Positions 26,649-35,413 are shown, counted from the stretch's first letter. The stretch: DNA of 64,000 bases from Mycobacterium sp. OAS707 (GCF_014873705.1 NZ_JADBDS010000002.1:1054001-1118000); one strand, 5' to 3'. Program-made: numbers and translations. Notes: generated by a model from the sequence alone, not told the origin.

Positions 26649-28055
26649 TCAGACAGCGGCCCGCTCCGCGGCGATCTTCGACCGGCACAGCACCAGATAG
26701 GCGGCACCGGAGAGCAGGAAGCCGACGAAGAACGTGACATCACCGAGCGCCGGATATGTCTTGGCTACCCAGCCGACGAACTTCTCCTGGTTGGAGAACA
26801 ACGCCACCGACACCACCAGGCCAATGGCGAACGCCAGCAGCCCATTCCAATTGGCGTAGGAGCGGTCGTAGAGGAAGCGCGCGACGATCTGGTTCTGGCG
26901 CAGGTATTGGTCGGCGAACATCACGCCCAGCCACGGGCCGATCCAATACGCGATGATCAGCAGGAACGCCTCGTAGCTTTGCGCGGCATCGGGCAACGCC
27001 CACCAAGCCACCAGGAAGCCGGCCACACCGAAGAACACGGTGACAAGAGCCCTCGCGATGTGGTGGGGCAGCTTGATACCCAGCGTCACGAAAGCCATTG
27101 CGCCGGAATAGATGTTGATGGCATTGGCCGCGACCGCGCCGATCGCGATCGCCAACAGCGTCGCCTTGGCCAACGGCGAGGCGAGCTGGCTGGTGAACGA
27201 TGCGGTCGGATTGTCCAGGGTGTCGCCGCCGATGGTGACGGACGCGGCGCCGACGGCCTCGAGGAACACGCAACTGAGAAACAGGCCGGCGGCCGCGAAG
27301 AAGCCGGTGGCCCTGGTCGAAACCGTCGCGGGCAAATAGCGGGTGTAGTCCGCGGCATACGGCGTCCATCCGGCGGCGTAGCCGAACGCGGTGCCGACGG
27401 TCAGCAGGAAGCCGCCCATGCCGCCGACACCGCCGGCGGCGGCAGGCGCGCCGAAGTGCGACTTGGACAGGATGACCACCGACGCGATCGCGAAAATCAC
27501 CGCGAGCACCGGGAACGTCCACTTCTCGAATGCCTGCACGAGGTTGTGCCCGAAGAACGCGAGCCCGGTCTGCAGCAGCACGATGATCAGCAGCCCCACC
27601 AGCGGCCCGAACCCGAACAGCGTGGCCAGCGCGTACGCGCCGCTGACGCTGTTGGTGGCGAACCATCCGACCCCGGCGGTCACCGACATCAACACGGCGG
27701 GCAGCGCATTTCCCTTGAACCCGAACGCAAGTCGACCCAACACCATCTGCGGCACACCGTGCAGCGGCCCGCGGGCGGACAGGAAGTAATGCGCGATCGC
27801 GCCGAGACCGGTGCCGATGACGATGCCGAGCACGGCCTGCCAGAACGTCATGCCGAAAACGGCGACGGACAGCACGCCGACGAAGATCGTCGCGAACTCG
27901 AGATTGGGCGAGGTCCAGGTCCAGAACAACTGGCTGGGCTTGCCGTGGCGGTCAGCCTCGGCGATGTATTCGTTGCCGCCTGGTTCGACCGCGGCGACTT
28001 GGTCGCGGTAGGTGCCGTCGGTCTGGACGGTCGGTTCGGTCAGTGTCACCGTCAT
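26649..28055 (-). CDS. NCS1-family nucleobase permease (cytosine/purine/allantoin type)
   Basis: 468 residues from the ATG at 28055, with about twelve hydrophobic segments and NCS1 features: an N-terminal FWTWTSPNLEFATIFVG, HYFLSARGPLHGVPQMVLGRLAFG and GWTPYAADYTRYLP. These proton- or sodium-driven carriers import cytosine, purines, allantoin or hydantoins. It is the first gene of an operon with the deaminase and the dioxygenase, so the imported base is probably the deaminase substrate. A 7-bp inverted repeat lies about 40 bp upstream. Confidence 0.92.
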   Translation of the reverse strand: MTVTLTEPTVQTDGTYRDQVAAVEPGGNEYIAEADRHGKPSQLFWTWTSPNLEFATIFVGVLSVAVFGMTFWQAVLGIVIGTGLGAIAHYFLSARGPLHGVPQMVLGRLAFGFKGNALPAVLMSVTAGVGWFATNSVSGAYALATLFGFGPLVGLLIIVLLQTGLAFFGHNLVQAFEKWTFPVLAVIFAIASVVILSKSHFGAPAAAGGVGGMGGFLLTVGTAFGYAAGWTPYAADYTRYLPATVSTRATGFFAAAGLFLSCVFLEAVGAASVTIGGDTLDNPTASFTSQLASPLAKATLLAIAIGAVAANAINIYSGAMAFVTLGIKLPHHIARALVTVFFGVAGFLVAWWALPDAAQSYEAFLLIIAYWIGPWLGVMFADQYLRQNQIVARFLYDRSYANWNGLLAFAIGLVVSVALFSNQEKFVGWVAKTYPALGDVTFFVGFLLSGAAYLVLCRSKIAAERAAV

Positions 28056-28095
28056 ACATTCATCCCCGCGACCCTTCCTCGCAACCGGAGTAAAC

Positions 28096-28116
28096 CCGCC
28101 GGAAACAAACCGGCGG
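28096..28116. promoter_or_regulatory. inverted repeat between permease and flavoprotein genes
   Basis: CCGCCGG-AAACAAA-CCGGCGG is a perfect 7-bp inverted repeat with an A-rich spacer in the 82-bp divergent gap. It may be an operator for a regulator of base uptake, or a leader hairpin of the permease mRNA. The role is inferred from position. Confidence 0.45.
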
Positions 28117-28137
28117 CACAGCAAGTTGCTAGCCCAC

Positions 28138-28776
28138 GTGAAGACACTCGTGGTCAGCGCAAGCCCGCGCGATGACGGCAACTCCCATGTCCTTGCCCGC
28201 TCCGCGATCGAGGGCGCCCACTCAGCCGGTCACGAAGTCGAGCACGTCTTTCTCGACGACTACGTCGACCGCATGCTGGGCAACTGCCGGCGGTGCCGGC
28301 TGGCGGACGGCAGCTGCTCGCTGGACGACCGCTACTCCGAGCTGCTGATCGACCACATCCTGCCCGCCGACGGCATCATCTTCGCGATGCCGCTGTACTT
28401 CTACGGCATGCCCGCCCGGCTGAAGACGGTGTTCGACAGGCTGTTCTGCTACACCGCGAACAGCTCGCCGCTGCAGGATCAAGTCGTCAGCGAGATCATG
28501 GACAAGCGCGTCGGCGTGCTGATCTCATGCGAGGAGAGTTACGTCGGTGCCACGCAGGGCGTCGTCGCGCAGTTTCAGGAGCTGACCCGATATCTGCGTC
28601 AGGATCTCGTCGGCGTCGTCGTCGGCAACGCGAACAGCCGCGGCGAAATCGTGCGCGACCCCAGCGATCCGCTGTCGTGCGCGCGCGATCTCGGCGCGCG
28701 GCTGTTCGATATCCGCGTCACCGACTACCGGCTGGACACCGCGCGGTCCAACCGCGTGTGGGACGAGCCAGCCTGA
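28138..28776 (+). CDS. NAD(P)H-dependent FMN reductase-like flavodoxin-fold protein
   Basis: 212 residues from a GTG at 28138. The N-terminus TLVVSASPRDDGNSHVLARS is the FMN-phosphate loop of the flavodoxin/NADPH-dependent FMN reductase fold. A Cys pair (CRRC) and a further Cys (DGSCSLDD) resemble the iron-sulfur flavoprotein (Isf-like) branch, then come ADGIIFAMPLYFYGMPARLKTVFDR. It probably reduces quinones, flavins or other acceptors. It is divergent from the nucleobase permease, so it might serve the same pathway or be independent. Confidence 0.8.
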   Translation: MKTLVVSASPRDDGNSHVLARSAIEGAHSAGHEVEHVFLDDYVDRMLGNCRRCRLADGSCSLDDRYSELLIDHILPADGIIFAMPLYFYGMPARLKTVFDRLFCYTANSSPLQDQVVSEIMDKRVGVLISCEESYVGATQGVVAQFQELTRYLRQDLVGVVVGNANSRGEIVRDPSDPLSCARDLGARLFDIRVTDYRLDTARSNRVWDEPA

Positions 28777-28777
28777 C

Positions 28778-29389
28778 TCAGTCGAACGTCGGCGCCTCGG
28801 TGCGGGTGCGCTTGAGCTCCCAGAAGTGCGGGTAGGACGCGAACGTCACCGAGGCGTCCCAGAGCTTGCCGGCTTCCTCGCCGCGCGGGATCTTCGAAAG
28901 CACCGGGCCGAAGAACGCGACACCGTTGACGTGGATGGTGGGAGTGCCGACGTCCTCGCCCACGGCGTCCATGCCTTCGTGATGGCTCTTGCGCAGCGCC
29001 TCGTCGTACTTGTCGGTGCTCGCCGCCTCAGCCAGTTCGGCCGGCAGGCCGACCTCTTCGAGGGCCTCTTTGATCACGACGTCGAAATCCTTGTTGTCCT
29101 GATTGTGGATCCGCGTGCCCATCGCGGCGTACAGCGGCGCCAGGATCTCCGAGCCCTTGGCCTGTTCGGCTGCGATGGCCACCCGCACCGGCTTCCAGGC
29201 CTGCTTGAGGCCTTCGCGGTACTGCTCTGGCAGGTCCTCTTTGTTCTCGTTGAGCACAGCCAGGCTCATCACGTGGAAGTTGACCTCGATATCGCGGACC
29301 TTCTCGACCTCCAGGATCCAGCGCGACGTGATCCAGCACCACGGGCACAGCGGGTCGAACCAGAAATCCGCAACCGACTTTTCAGCCAT
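28778..29389 (-). CDS. DsbA-family mycothiol-dependent reductase (Rv2466c-like)
   Basis: 203 residues starting [19 protein letters not shown], with the redox pair Cys15-Pro-Trp-Cys18 and an inserted helical domain, then the cis-Pro loop GTPTIHVNG. The M. tuberculosis protein Rv2466c, which this matches in length and position, is a mycothiol-dependent nitroreductase/thioredoxin-like protein that activates nitro prodrugs. No signal peptide, so cytosolic. GAGGACC lies upstream of the ATG. It is convergent with the flavoprotein gene, one base apart. Confidence 0.9.
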   Translation of the reverse strand: MAEKSVADFWFDPLCPWCWITSRWILEVEKVRDIEVNFHVMSLAVLNENKEDLPEQYREGLKQAWKPVRVAIAAEQAKGSEILAPLYAAMGTRIHNQDNKDFDVVIKEALEEVGLPAELAEAASTDKYDEALRKSHHEGMDAVGEDVGTPTIHVNGVAFFGPVLSKIPRGEEAGKLWDASVTFASYPHFWELKRTRTEAPTFD

Positions 29390-29488
29390 GACTGTTTGGT
29401 CCTCTCGGTAGTTGGACAGAAATCCGTTCAGCACAACCCTGCAGCCAATCAACGTGTTCCCGCTGCCACCCGGTTCAACGACCAGCGC

Positions 29489-29530
29489 CACAATCGGCCC
29501 GCCGGCTTCTTCGGTGACGGGCCGATTGTG
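29489..29530 (-). terminator. strong hairpin after the DUF4189-like gene
   Basis: CACAATCGGCCCG (29489-29501) and CGGGCCGATTGTG (29518-29530) form a perfect 13-bp stem with a 16-base loop, 37 bp past the stop of the leftward gene. It is an intrinsic-terminator-like hairpin without a U tract. It would separate that gene from the DsbA-like gene downstream. Confidence 0.65.
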
Positions 29531-29566
29531 TCGGTCGAGTGGTCAGCACTCAATCGCACGGCGAAC

Positions 29567-30277
29567 TCAGAAGTACGTCGTGGCCTTGGTGCTGGTGCCG
29601 TTGTCGCACGTGATGGTCACATTCCAGTTCCGGAACTGCGGGATGGCCGGAACGATTTTGAGGTTGTACGTCGAGTTGGCCGCCAACGCGAAGCTGCGGT
29701 TCACGTTGTCTGTCACGTACGTGCACTGCGAGGAGACACCGCTGCGGTCGGTGATGCGCGCCTGCAGGCCGCCCAGGATCGGATTGAAGGTGACGGTGGG
29801 TCCAAGCTTGGGCGGTGGTGGCTGGTTCGGTGGCGGCGGAGCGGCTTGCCCATTCGAACAACCCGACACGACGATGTGCGCGCCTTGCTGGTTCTGCAGT
29901 TTGTTGCGTGCACCTTGTTGGGCGACTTGAAGCGACGCGTCCGACGCCGCCTCGATTTCCCCGTAATCATTCGCCGCAGCGGCGGCGCACGCATTCTTCG
30001 CGCTGATCTCGAACACGCACTGACCCCCACCGTTGTCCACGCAGTTGGAAAGCGATGCGTGGGCGGCCTGATCGTTGTCCGGTCCGATTGACATGCCGCC
30101 AACCGTCTGGACAGGAGGAGCGTCGTTGAGGTACCCGACGGACAGCGCTACATAGGCGTCCGCCGCTGCGTTGGCCGGGGTCGCCGCGCCGAGCAGGCCG
30201 GCGACGGCTCCCGCGGTCGCGAGCATCACGCTCGATTTGATGCGCACTTGACGTCGTGAGGCTTTGCTGATGGTCAT
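29567..30277 (-). CDS. secreted DUF4189-like protein
   Basis: 236 residues from the ATG at 30277, with AAGGA upstream. An N-terminal Sec signal (KASRRQVRIKSS, hydrophobic core, ATPANAAA) is followed by a domain with YVALSVGYLNDAP, ALSNCVDNGGGQCVF and NACAAAA, which resembles DUF4189. A Pro-rich linker (QPPPP) leads to a C-terminal beta-rich domain with paired Cys. It is likely an extracytoplasmic, disulfide-bonded protein. Function unknown. It is divergent from the DUF732 gene across a 201-bp region. Confidence 0.78.
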   Translation of the reverse strand: MTISKASRRQVRIKSSVMLATAGAVAGLLGAATPANAAADAYVALSVGYLNDAPPVQTVGGMSIGPDNDQAAHASLSNCVDNGGGQCVFEISAKNACAAAAANDYGEIEAASDASLQVAQQGARNKLQNQQGAHIVVSGCSNGQAAPPPPNQPPPPKLGPTVTFNPILGGLQARITDRSGVSSQCTYVTDNVNRSFALAANSTYNLKIVPAIPQFRNWNVTITCDNGTSTKATTYF

Positions 30278-30478
30278 GATCGATTCCTTTGGCGGTCGTG
30301 CGGCCCGGTTGGCCGCATTCACCCGATAAGGGCCGCCAATGGGGCGAGAGGGGACGCTTTTTTGAAGGGTCCCTAGCTGCCACGCGACTCAAAGACTCGG
30401 CGCAAAGGACACGCATAGTGTGCAAACGGTGACCTAACCGTGTTGTCTATGTGACTGCTGTCAACCAGTGTTGTTTCC

Positions 30479-30871
30479 GTGAATAAAGCGAAACGATATT
30501 CGACCGTGACTTTGGTCGGGGTCGCGACGGCACTGAGCCTCGCGGCACCGGCGTCCGCCGACCCCGTCACCAACAACAACTTCCTCAGCGCGCTGACCGA
30601 CGCCGGCATCGGCTACGGCGATCCAACCAACACCGAGCAACTCGGCCAGTCGATCTGCCCGATGCTGGTCGAGCCGGGTAAGAACATGGCTTCGATCTAC
30701 TCGACCGTCTCCAACAACGGCATCAACCCCGCGATGGCGTCGTTCTTCACCGGAATCGCGATCTCGATGTACTGCCCGCAGATGATGTCCTCGATCGGCA
30801 ACGGCACGTTCCTCAACTCGCTATCCGGGTTGCAGGGAATCCCTGGCCTGTCCGGAATACCGGGAATCTAG
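30479..30871 (+). CDS. secreted DUF732-like protein
   Basis: 130 residues from a GTG start. A Sec signal peptide (KRYSTVTLVGVATALSLAAPASA) precedes a small helical domain with FLSALTDAGIGYGDP, LGQSICPMLVEPG and ISMYCPQMM, the two-Cys pattern of mycobacterial DUF732 proteins. The tail is short and Gly/Ile/Pro-rich (GIPGLSGIPGI). Secreted or cell-wall associated; the family has no known function. Confidence 0.85.
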   Translation: MNKAKRYSTVTLVGVATALSLAAPASADPVTNNNFLSALTDAGIGYGDPTNTEQLGQSICPMLVEPGKNMASIYSTVSNNGINPAMASFFTGIAISMYCPQMMSSIGNGTFLNSLSGLQGIPGLSGIPGI

Positions 30872-30924
30872 TCACACGTCGGCTCGGGCCGCCGCCAAGC
30901 CAGGGCGGCCACTAGGTTGGATGC

Positions 30925-33510
30925 GTGGCACTTCCTAATCTGACCCGCGAGCAGGCCGTCGAACGCGCCGCCCTCGTCACCGTCGACAGCTATCGGATCA
31001 CCCTCGACCTCACCGACGGCGACGGGAAACCAGGCGAGCGGACGTTCCGCTCGGTGACGACGGTCGAGTTCGACGCGCTGGCCGGCGCCGACACCTACAT
31101 CGACATCGCAGCCGACACGGTCCGCAGCGCCACCCTCAACGGGCGCAGCATCGACGTGTCGGGTTATGACGAGTCCACCGGCGTCCGACTGGAAGGGCTC
31201 GCCGAACGCAACGTGCTGGTGATCGACGCCGACTGCCGCTACTCGAACACCGGTGAGGGCCTGCACCGTTTCGTCGACCCGGTCGACGGCGAGGTGTATC
31301 TGTACTCCCAGTTCGAAACCGCCGACGCCAAGCGGATGTTCGCGTGCTTCGACCAGCCCGACTTGAAGGCCACGTTCGACGTCATGGTGACCGCGCCCAA
31401 GCATTGGCGAGTCATCTCGAACGGCGCCAGCGGACACGTTCATGGCGTGGGCGATGCGCACGAGCACACCTTCGTCACCACACCGCGAATGAGCACCTAC
31501 CTCGTCGCGCTGATCGCCGGGCCCTACGCGCACTGGACCGACACCTACAGCGACGACCACGGCGACATTCCGCTCGGCCTGTACTGCCGCAAGTCGCTTG
31601 CCGAATTCATGGATGCCGACCGGCTTTTCAAGCAGACGAAGCTGGGTTTCGGCTTCTATCACAACAACTTCGGCGTTCCCTACGCATTCGGCAAGTATGA
31701 CCAGCTGTTCGTGCCCGAATTCAACGCTGGCGCAATGGAAAACGCAGGCGCGGTCACGTTCCTGGAGGACTATGTCTTCCGCAGCAAGGTGACTCGCGCG
31801 TCATACGAGCGGCGCGCCGAGACCGTACTGCACGAGATGGCGCACATGTGGTTCGGCGACCTCGTCACGATGCAGTGGTGGGACGACCTGTGGCTCAACG
31901 AGTCTTTCGCGACGTTCGCCTCGGTGTTGTGCCAGGCCGAGGCCACCGAATTCACCGAGGCGTGGACGACTTTCGCGAATGTGGAGAAGTCGTGGGCCTA
32001 CCGGCAGGACCAGCTGCCGTCGACGCATCCGGTGGCCGCCGACATCCCCGACCTGGCCGCGGTCGAGGTGAACTTCGACGGCATCACCTACGCCAAGGGC
32101 GCCAGCGTGCTCAAGCAGCTCGTCGCCTACGTCGGGCTGGAGGAGTTCCTGTCGGGTCTGCGGGACTACTTCCGCGACCACGCCTTCGCCAACGCGACAT
32201 TCGGGGATCTGCTTGGCGCGCTGGAGAAGGCGTCGGGCCGGGACCTCTCCGGCTGGGGGCAGCAGTGGCTCAAGACCACCGGGCTCAACACGCTGCGGCC
32301 CGAGTTCGACCTCGACGCCGACGGGCGGTTCACCCGCTTTGCGATCACGCAGAGTGGGGCGCAACCGGGCGCCGGTGAGACCAGGGTGCACCGCCTCGCC
32401 GTCGGGATCTATGACGACGACGGCAGCGGCAAGCTGGTCCGTATCCACCGCGAAGAACTCGACGTCGAAGGCTCAGTGACCGATGTTCCTGCGCTGCAAG
32501 GAGTTTCACGCGGTAAGCTGATTCTGGTCAACGACGACGATCTGACGTACTGCTCGCTGCGTCTCGATCCGGAGTCGTTGCACACCGCACTCACCCGCAT
32601 CGCCGACATCGCAGACCCGCTCCCCCGCACGCTGGCCTGGTCAGCGGCGTGGGAGATGACGCGCGAAGCCGAGCTCAAGGCTCGCGACTTCGTGGCGCTG
32701 GTGATCAGCGGCGTGCACGCCGAAACCGAAGTGGGCGTTGCCCAGCGGCTGCTGTTGCAGGCGCAGACGGCGCTGAGCGCCTACGCGGACCGGCAGTGGG
32801 CGACCGAAAACGGTTGGCCTGCATTCGGGGATGCACTGCTGGATCTGGCTCGCGAGGCGGCGCCGGGCTCCGATCATCAGCTGGCGTTCGTCAACGCGCT
32901 GTGCGCATCGGTGCTGTCGCCCAACCACGTCGCCGTGCTGTCGACACTGTTGGACAACGAGCCTGCGGCGGTGAACATGCCGGGTCTGGTGATCGACACG
33001 GATCTGCGCTGGCGCATCGTCACGGCGCTGGCCGCGGCGGGCGTCATCGACGCCGACGGCCGAGACACCCCGTTCATCGATGCAGAAGCCGAGCGCGACC
33101 CGACCGCGGCAGGCAGGCGGCATGCAGCGGCGGCAGTGGCGGCGCGGCCACAGGCTGCGGTGAAGGCCGCGGCGTGGGAGCAGGTGATCGAGGACGACAC
33201 GTTGCCCAACATCACCGCGCGCGCGATCATCGGTGGTTTCGTCCGCCCCGGACAGGAAGAGGTGCTGAAGCCGTTCAGCGCCAAGTACTTCGATGCCATT
33301 TCCGGTGTGTGGGCGCGGCGGTCCAGCGAGGTCGCGCAGACGGTGGTGATCGGGTTGTATCCGGCGTGGGATGTCAGCCAAGGCGGTCTGGACGCCGCTA
33401 CGCGGTTCTTGGACGACTCTGACGTGCCCCCGGCGCTGCGGCGCCTGGTGCTCGAAGGCCGCGCCGGTGTGGAGCGCGCACTGCGGGCCCGCGCGTTCGA
33501 CGTCAGCTGA
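30925..33510 (+). CDS. pepN: aminopeptidase N (M1 family)
   Basis: This 861-aa M1 metallopeptidase starts at a GTG. It has the exopeptidase GAMEN motif around residue 270, the zinc-binding HExxH at His303-His307 (HEMAHMWFGDLV) with the third ligand in LWLNESFA about 19 residues later, and a long C-terminal helical ERAP1-like domain. It removes N-terminal residues from peptides in the cytosol, probably downstream of Clp and proteasome products. Length and motifs match Rv2467. Confidence 0.97.
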   Translation: MALPNLTREQAVERAALVTVDSYRITLDLTDGDGKPGERTFRSVTTVEFDALAGADTYIDIAADTVRSATLNGRSIDVSGYDESTGVRLEGLAERNVLVIDADCRYSNTGEGLHRFVDPVDGEVYLYSQFETADAKRMFACFDQPDLKATFDVMVTAPKHWRVISNGASGHVHGVGDAHEHTFVTTPRMSTYLVALIAGPYAHWTDTYSDDHGDIPLGLYCRKSLAEFMDADRLFKQTKLGFGFYHNNFGVPYAFGKYDQLFVPEFNAGAMENAGAVTFLEDYVFRSKVTRASYERRAETVLHEMAHMWFGDLVTMQWWDDLWLNESFATFASVLCQAEATEFTEAWTTFANVEKSWAYRQDQLPSTHPVAADIPDLAAVEVNFDGITYAKGASVLKQLVAYVGLEEFLSGLRDYFRDHAFANATFGDLLGALEKASGRDLSGWGQQWLKTTGLNTLRPEFDLDADGRFTRFAITQSGAQPGAGETRVHRLAVGIYDDDGSGKLVRIHREELDVEGSVTDVPALQGVSRGKLILVNDDDLTYCSLRLDPESLHTALTRIADIADPLPRTLAWSAAWEMTREAELKARDFVALVISGVHAETEVGVAQRLLLQAQTALSAYADRQWATENGWPAFGDALLDLAREAAPGSDHQLAFVNALCASVLSPNHVAVLSTLLDNEPAAVNMPGLVIDTDLRWRIVTALAAAGVIDADGRDTPFIDAEAERDPTAAGRRHAAAAVAARPQAAVKAAAWEQVIEDDTLPNITARAIIGGFVRPGQEEVLKPFSAKYFDAISGVWARRSSEVAQTVVIGLYPAWDVSQGGLDAATRFLDDSDVPPALRRLVLEGRAGVERALRARAFDVS

Positions 33511-33524
33511 CGCCCCCAACTACG

Positions 33525-33584
33525 GCGAGCGTGCGCGTCTGTACGCCGACACGCCGTGTCTGGCGTACATTTCGCGCACGCTCG
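33525..33584 (-). repeat. dispersed palindromic element, copy C (left of HNH gene)
   Basis: GCGAGCGTGCGCG at the left pairs with CGCGCACGCTCG at the right; the centre contains GTACGCCGACACGCC and GGCGTACATTT. It is in the minus orientation, 14 bp after pepN and 19 bp before the small HNH gene. Confidence 0.85.
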
Positions 33585-33603
33585 TCACCCATACGCTTTA
33601 TGA

Positions 33604-33945
33604 ATGGCAGTCAGTCGCAGTCGTCGGGCCAGGGCTGCGCGCAAGCGGAAGCGTCGGCTCGGCGCCGTGGTCAACGATCTCACTGCCGACCAGTGGGCAG
33701 CAATCCAGGCCGCCTGGAACGGCTGCGCCTACTGCGGCGCGACCGACACTCCACTGCAACGCGACTGCGTCATGGCGATCTCGCGCGGCGGCCGGTACAC
33801 GATCGACAACGTCGTACCTGCCTGCGCGTCCTGCAACACCAGCAAGTGCAATGAAGAAGTCACCACGTGGCTACGCCGCAAGCGCCTCGACGAGCGCATG
33901 TTCTTGACGCGCTACGTCGAAATCCGCACGGCGCTAACCGGGTGA
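33604..33945 (+). CDS. small HNH endonuclease
   Basis: This 113-aa protein has a very basic N-terminus (SRSRRARAARKRKRR), then one HNH domain: the CAYC pair, ISRGG-YTIDNVVPACASCNTSKCN with the second Cys pair and the Asn, and a short helical end. The usual DHxxP histidine is not obvious; the position reads VMAISRGG, so the catalytic His may be missing or shifted. It is enclosed by two oppositely oriented copies of the dispersed palindromic element. It may be a nicking or homing-type nuclease; function is not established. Confidence 0.8.
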   Translation: MAVSRSRRARAARKRKRRLGAVVNDLTADQWAAIQAAWNGCAYCGATDTPLQRDCVMAISRGGRYTIDNVVPACASCNTSKCNEEVTTWLRRKRLDERMFLTRYVEIRTALTG

Positions 33946-33954
33946 ACGTTCACC

Positions 33955-34014
33955 GCGAGCGACCGCGTTTGCACATCCACTCGCGGCGTTTCGCCGTACA
34001 GACACGGTCGCTCG
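33955..34014 (+). repeat. dispersed palindromic element, copy D (right of HNH gene)
   Basis: GCGAGCGACCG at the left pairs perfectly with CGGTCGCTCG at the right. Compared with the other copies (GTGCG/CGCAC) both arms changed together to GACCG/CGGTC, a compensatory change. It begins 9 bp after the HNH stop and lies opposite in orientation to copy C. Confidence 0.85.
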
Positions 34015-34024
34015 GCCGAAAGGG

Positions 34025-34501
34025 TCAGGCCTTGGAGACGCCGGCGCTCAGCACGCGGACGGCGCTGATCAGGCCGTCCATCAGGTTGCCCTCTTTGAAC
34101 GACGCAGCGGCCGCCGAGACGCCGAGCGGAGCGGACTCCTCGATGCCGCGACCCTGCACATCGGCGCCGTAGACCACCTCGATCGCACGCTGGTTCGGCG
34201 AAACGGCAAGCAGCACGGCGTTATTCGGTGTCGGCACCTTGGCGAGGATCTCGCGTGCCGTGGCTGCGGTGTCCGCGCCGAGATCGCCAAGGTAGACAGC
34301 GAAGCGTGCGCCGGCATAGCGCGAGCCGTACTGCAGCGCGTCGTCGAGAACGACCAAGTCCTTCACCGGGAAGGGGTAGCTCACCGACACCTCGCCGGGC
34401 TCGGTGACACCCGAGATCCGGCCGCTGGTGGTTACGACGTATCCGCGCGGCAGTTCTGCCGGAAGCGCAGAGTCGACGACCGCGACTTCACCACTTGCCA
34501 C
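34025..34501 (-). CDS. DUF5130 (TPM-domain-like) protein
   Basis: 158 residues from a GTG at 34501, which overlaps the end of the upstream ctaJ-like gene by 14 bp. The sequence has the alternating alpha/beta pattern of TPM-like domains ([51 protein letters not shown]) and a C-terminal helix. It corresponds to Rv2468c, a conserved mycobacterial protein. No signal peptide or membrane span. Function unknown; the overlap with a respiratory-subunit gene suggests a link to the oxidase or its membrane environment. Confidence 0.82.
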   Translation of the reverse strand: MASGEVAVVDSALPAELPRGYVVTTSGRISGVTEPGEVSVSYPFPVKDLVVLDDALQYGSRYAGARFAVYLGDLGADTAATAREILAKVPTPNNAVLLAVSPNQRAIEVVYGADVQGRGIEESAPLGVSAAAASFKEGNLMDGLISAVRVLSAGVSKA

Positions 34502-34730
34502 TTGCGCCGCCTCCTACCGTCAGGTGCGAGCCATGGCCACCGTGGCCGTGCTCGGCTGGCTCGTCGGACGCCCACAGAATCGGCTCGTGCGTCCACGTCT
34601 CAGTCAACTTGTAGGTCTCCGGGTGCGGACCCTTGCGCTTCTTGCCGACACCCCAGATGAGCGCGATCAACACCAGCAGTACAACCAGCGGAACGCCACC
34701 GAGCAGGGAATGAGTCAATGCGATGCTCAC
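34488..34730 (-). CDS. ctaJ: small membrane subunit, CtaJ-like (aa3 oxidase)
   Basis: 80 residues. An N-terminal stretch, [22 protein letters not shown], spans the membrane once; a basic KKRKG stop-transfer and a conserved cytosolic part follow ([20 protein letters not shown]) and the end is HGGHG-rich, GGGASGKW. It fits the small subunit CtaJ found in the mycobacterial cytochrome bcc-aa3 supercomplex, and it sits near pepN as I recall for M. smegmatis. The assignment is from memory of that protein and should be confirmed by similarity search. Confidence 0.65.
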   Translation of the reverse strand: MSIALTHSLLGGVPLVVLLVLIALIWGVGKKRKGPHPETYKLTETWTHEPILWASDEPAEHGHGGHGSHLTVGGGASGKW

Positions 34731-34756
34731 GTCGCAAACCGTACAACAACGAGCGA

Positions 34757-35413
34757 CTAGGCCGCGCCCTCACCCAGGTATCGCACCCATGCCGGGTCGA
34801 GTTCCTTCACCGACGACAGCAACCGCCAGTGCTGACCCTTCGGCGGCACCGGCGTGGCGCGCAGCGTCCAGCCCAGCTCGGCGAGCAGCCGGTCGGCCTT
34901 GCGGTGGTTGCACGTCGAGCAGGCCGCCACGCAGTTCTCCCACGAGTGGTCGCCGCCGCGGCTGCGAGGCACCACGTGGTCGACGGTGTCGGCCTTGCCG
35001 CCGCAGTAGGCGCAGCGAAACCGGTCGCGGTGCATCAGCGCGGCCCGCGTCATCGGGATGCGCGCCCGGTACGGGACCCGGACGTAGGAATGCAGCCGGA
35101 TCACCGACGGCACCACGATCGACCTGGTCGCCGAGTGGATCACCGGGCCGTTCGGGTCGTCGTGCACCACGCTGGCTTTGCCGCACATCAGCATGATGAC
35201 CGCCCGCCGCATGGGCAGAGCGGTCAACGGTTCGTAGGTGGAATTCAGTAGTAGTACTCGCCGGCGGCCCCAGATCGAAGCCTCGTTCGTACTCGGTGGA
35301 TGGGTGTCGACGCTGTGCAAGACGCGCGACTGCGCGTGGGCTATCGCGGGCCCGGATAAGCCCGCCGCGGCCGGGTGGTGCCGGTGGCCGCGACTCTTCT
35401 TGCGCTGCGCCAT
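34757..35413 (-). CDS. HNH endonuclease (Rv2469c-like)
   Basis: 218 residues from the ATG at 35413, with a strong GGAGGAC ribosome site. The N-terminal half has a conserved segment ([25 protein letters not shown]) typical of stand-alone bacterial HNH proteins. The HNH core is [22 protein letters not shown], with Cys pair, catalytic DH, and [19 protein letters not shown], with Asn and second Cys pair. Chromosomal and conserved in mycobacteria, unlike the small HNH gene at 33604. Its role is unknown; DNA repair or defence has been suggested for the type. Confidence 0.92.
   Translation of the reverse strand: MAQRKKSRGHRHHPAAAGLSGPAIAHAQSRVLHSVDTHPPSTNEASIWGRRRVLLLNSTYEPLTALPMRRAVIMLMCGKASVVHDDPNGPVIHSATRSIVVPSVIRLHSYVRVPYRARIPMTRAALMHRDRFRCAYCGGKADTVDHVVPRSRGGDHSWENCVAACSTCNHRKADRLLAELGWTLRATPVPPKGQHWRLLSSVKELDPAWVRYLGEGAA

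Noticed and set aside
28056..28137. Guanidine (ykkC-type) or other riboswitch ahead of the NCS1 permease
   Set aside because: Apart from one inverted repeat no conserved riboswitch core is visible, and the gap is too short for known classes on both sides.
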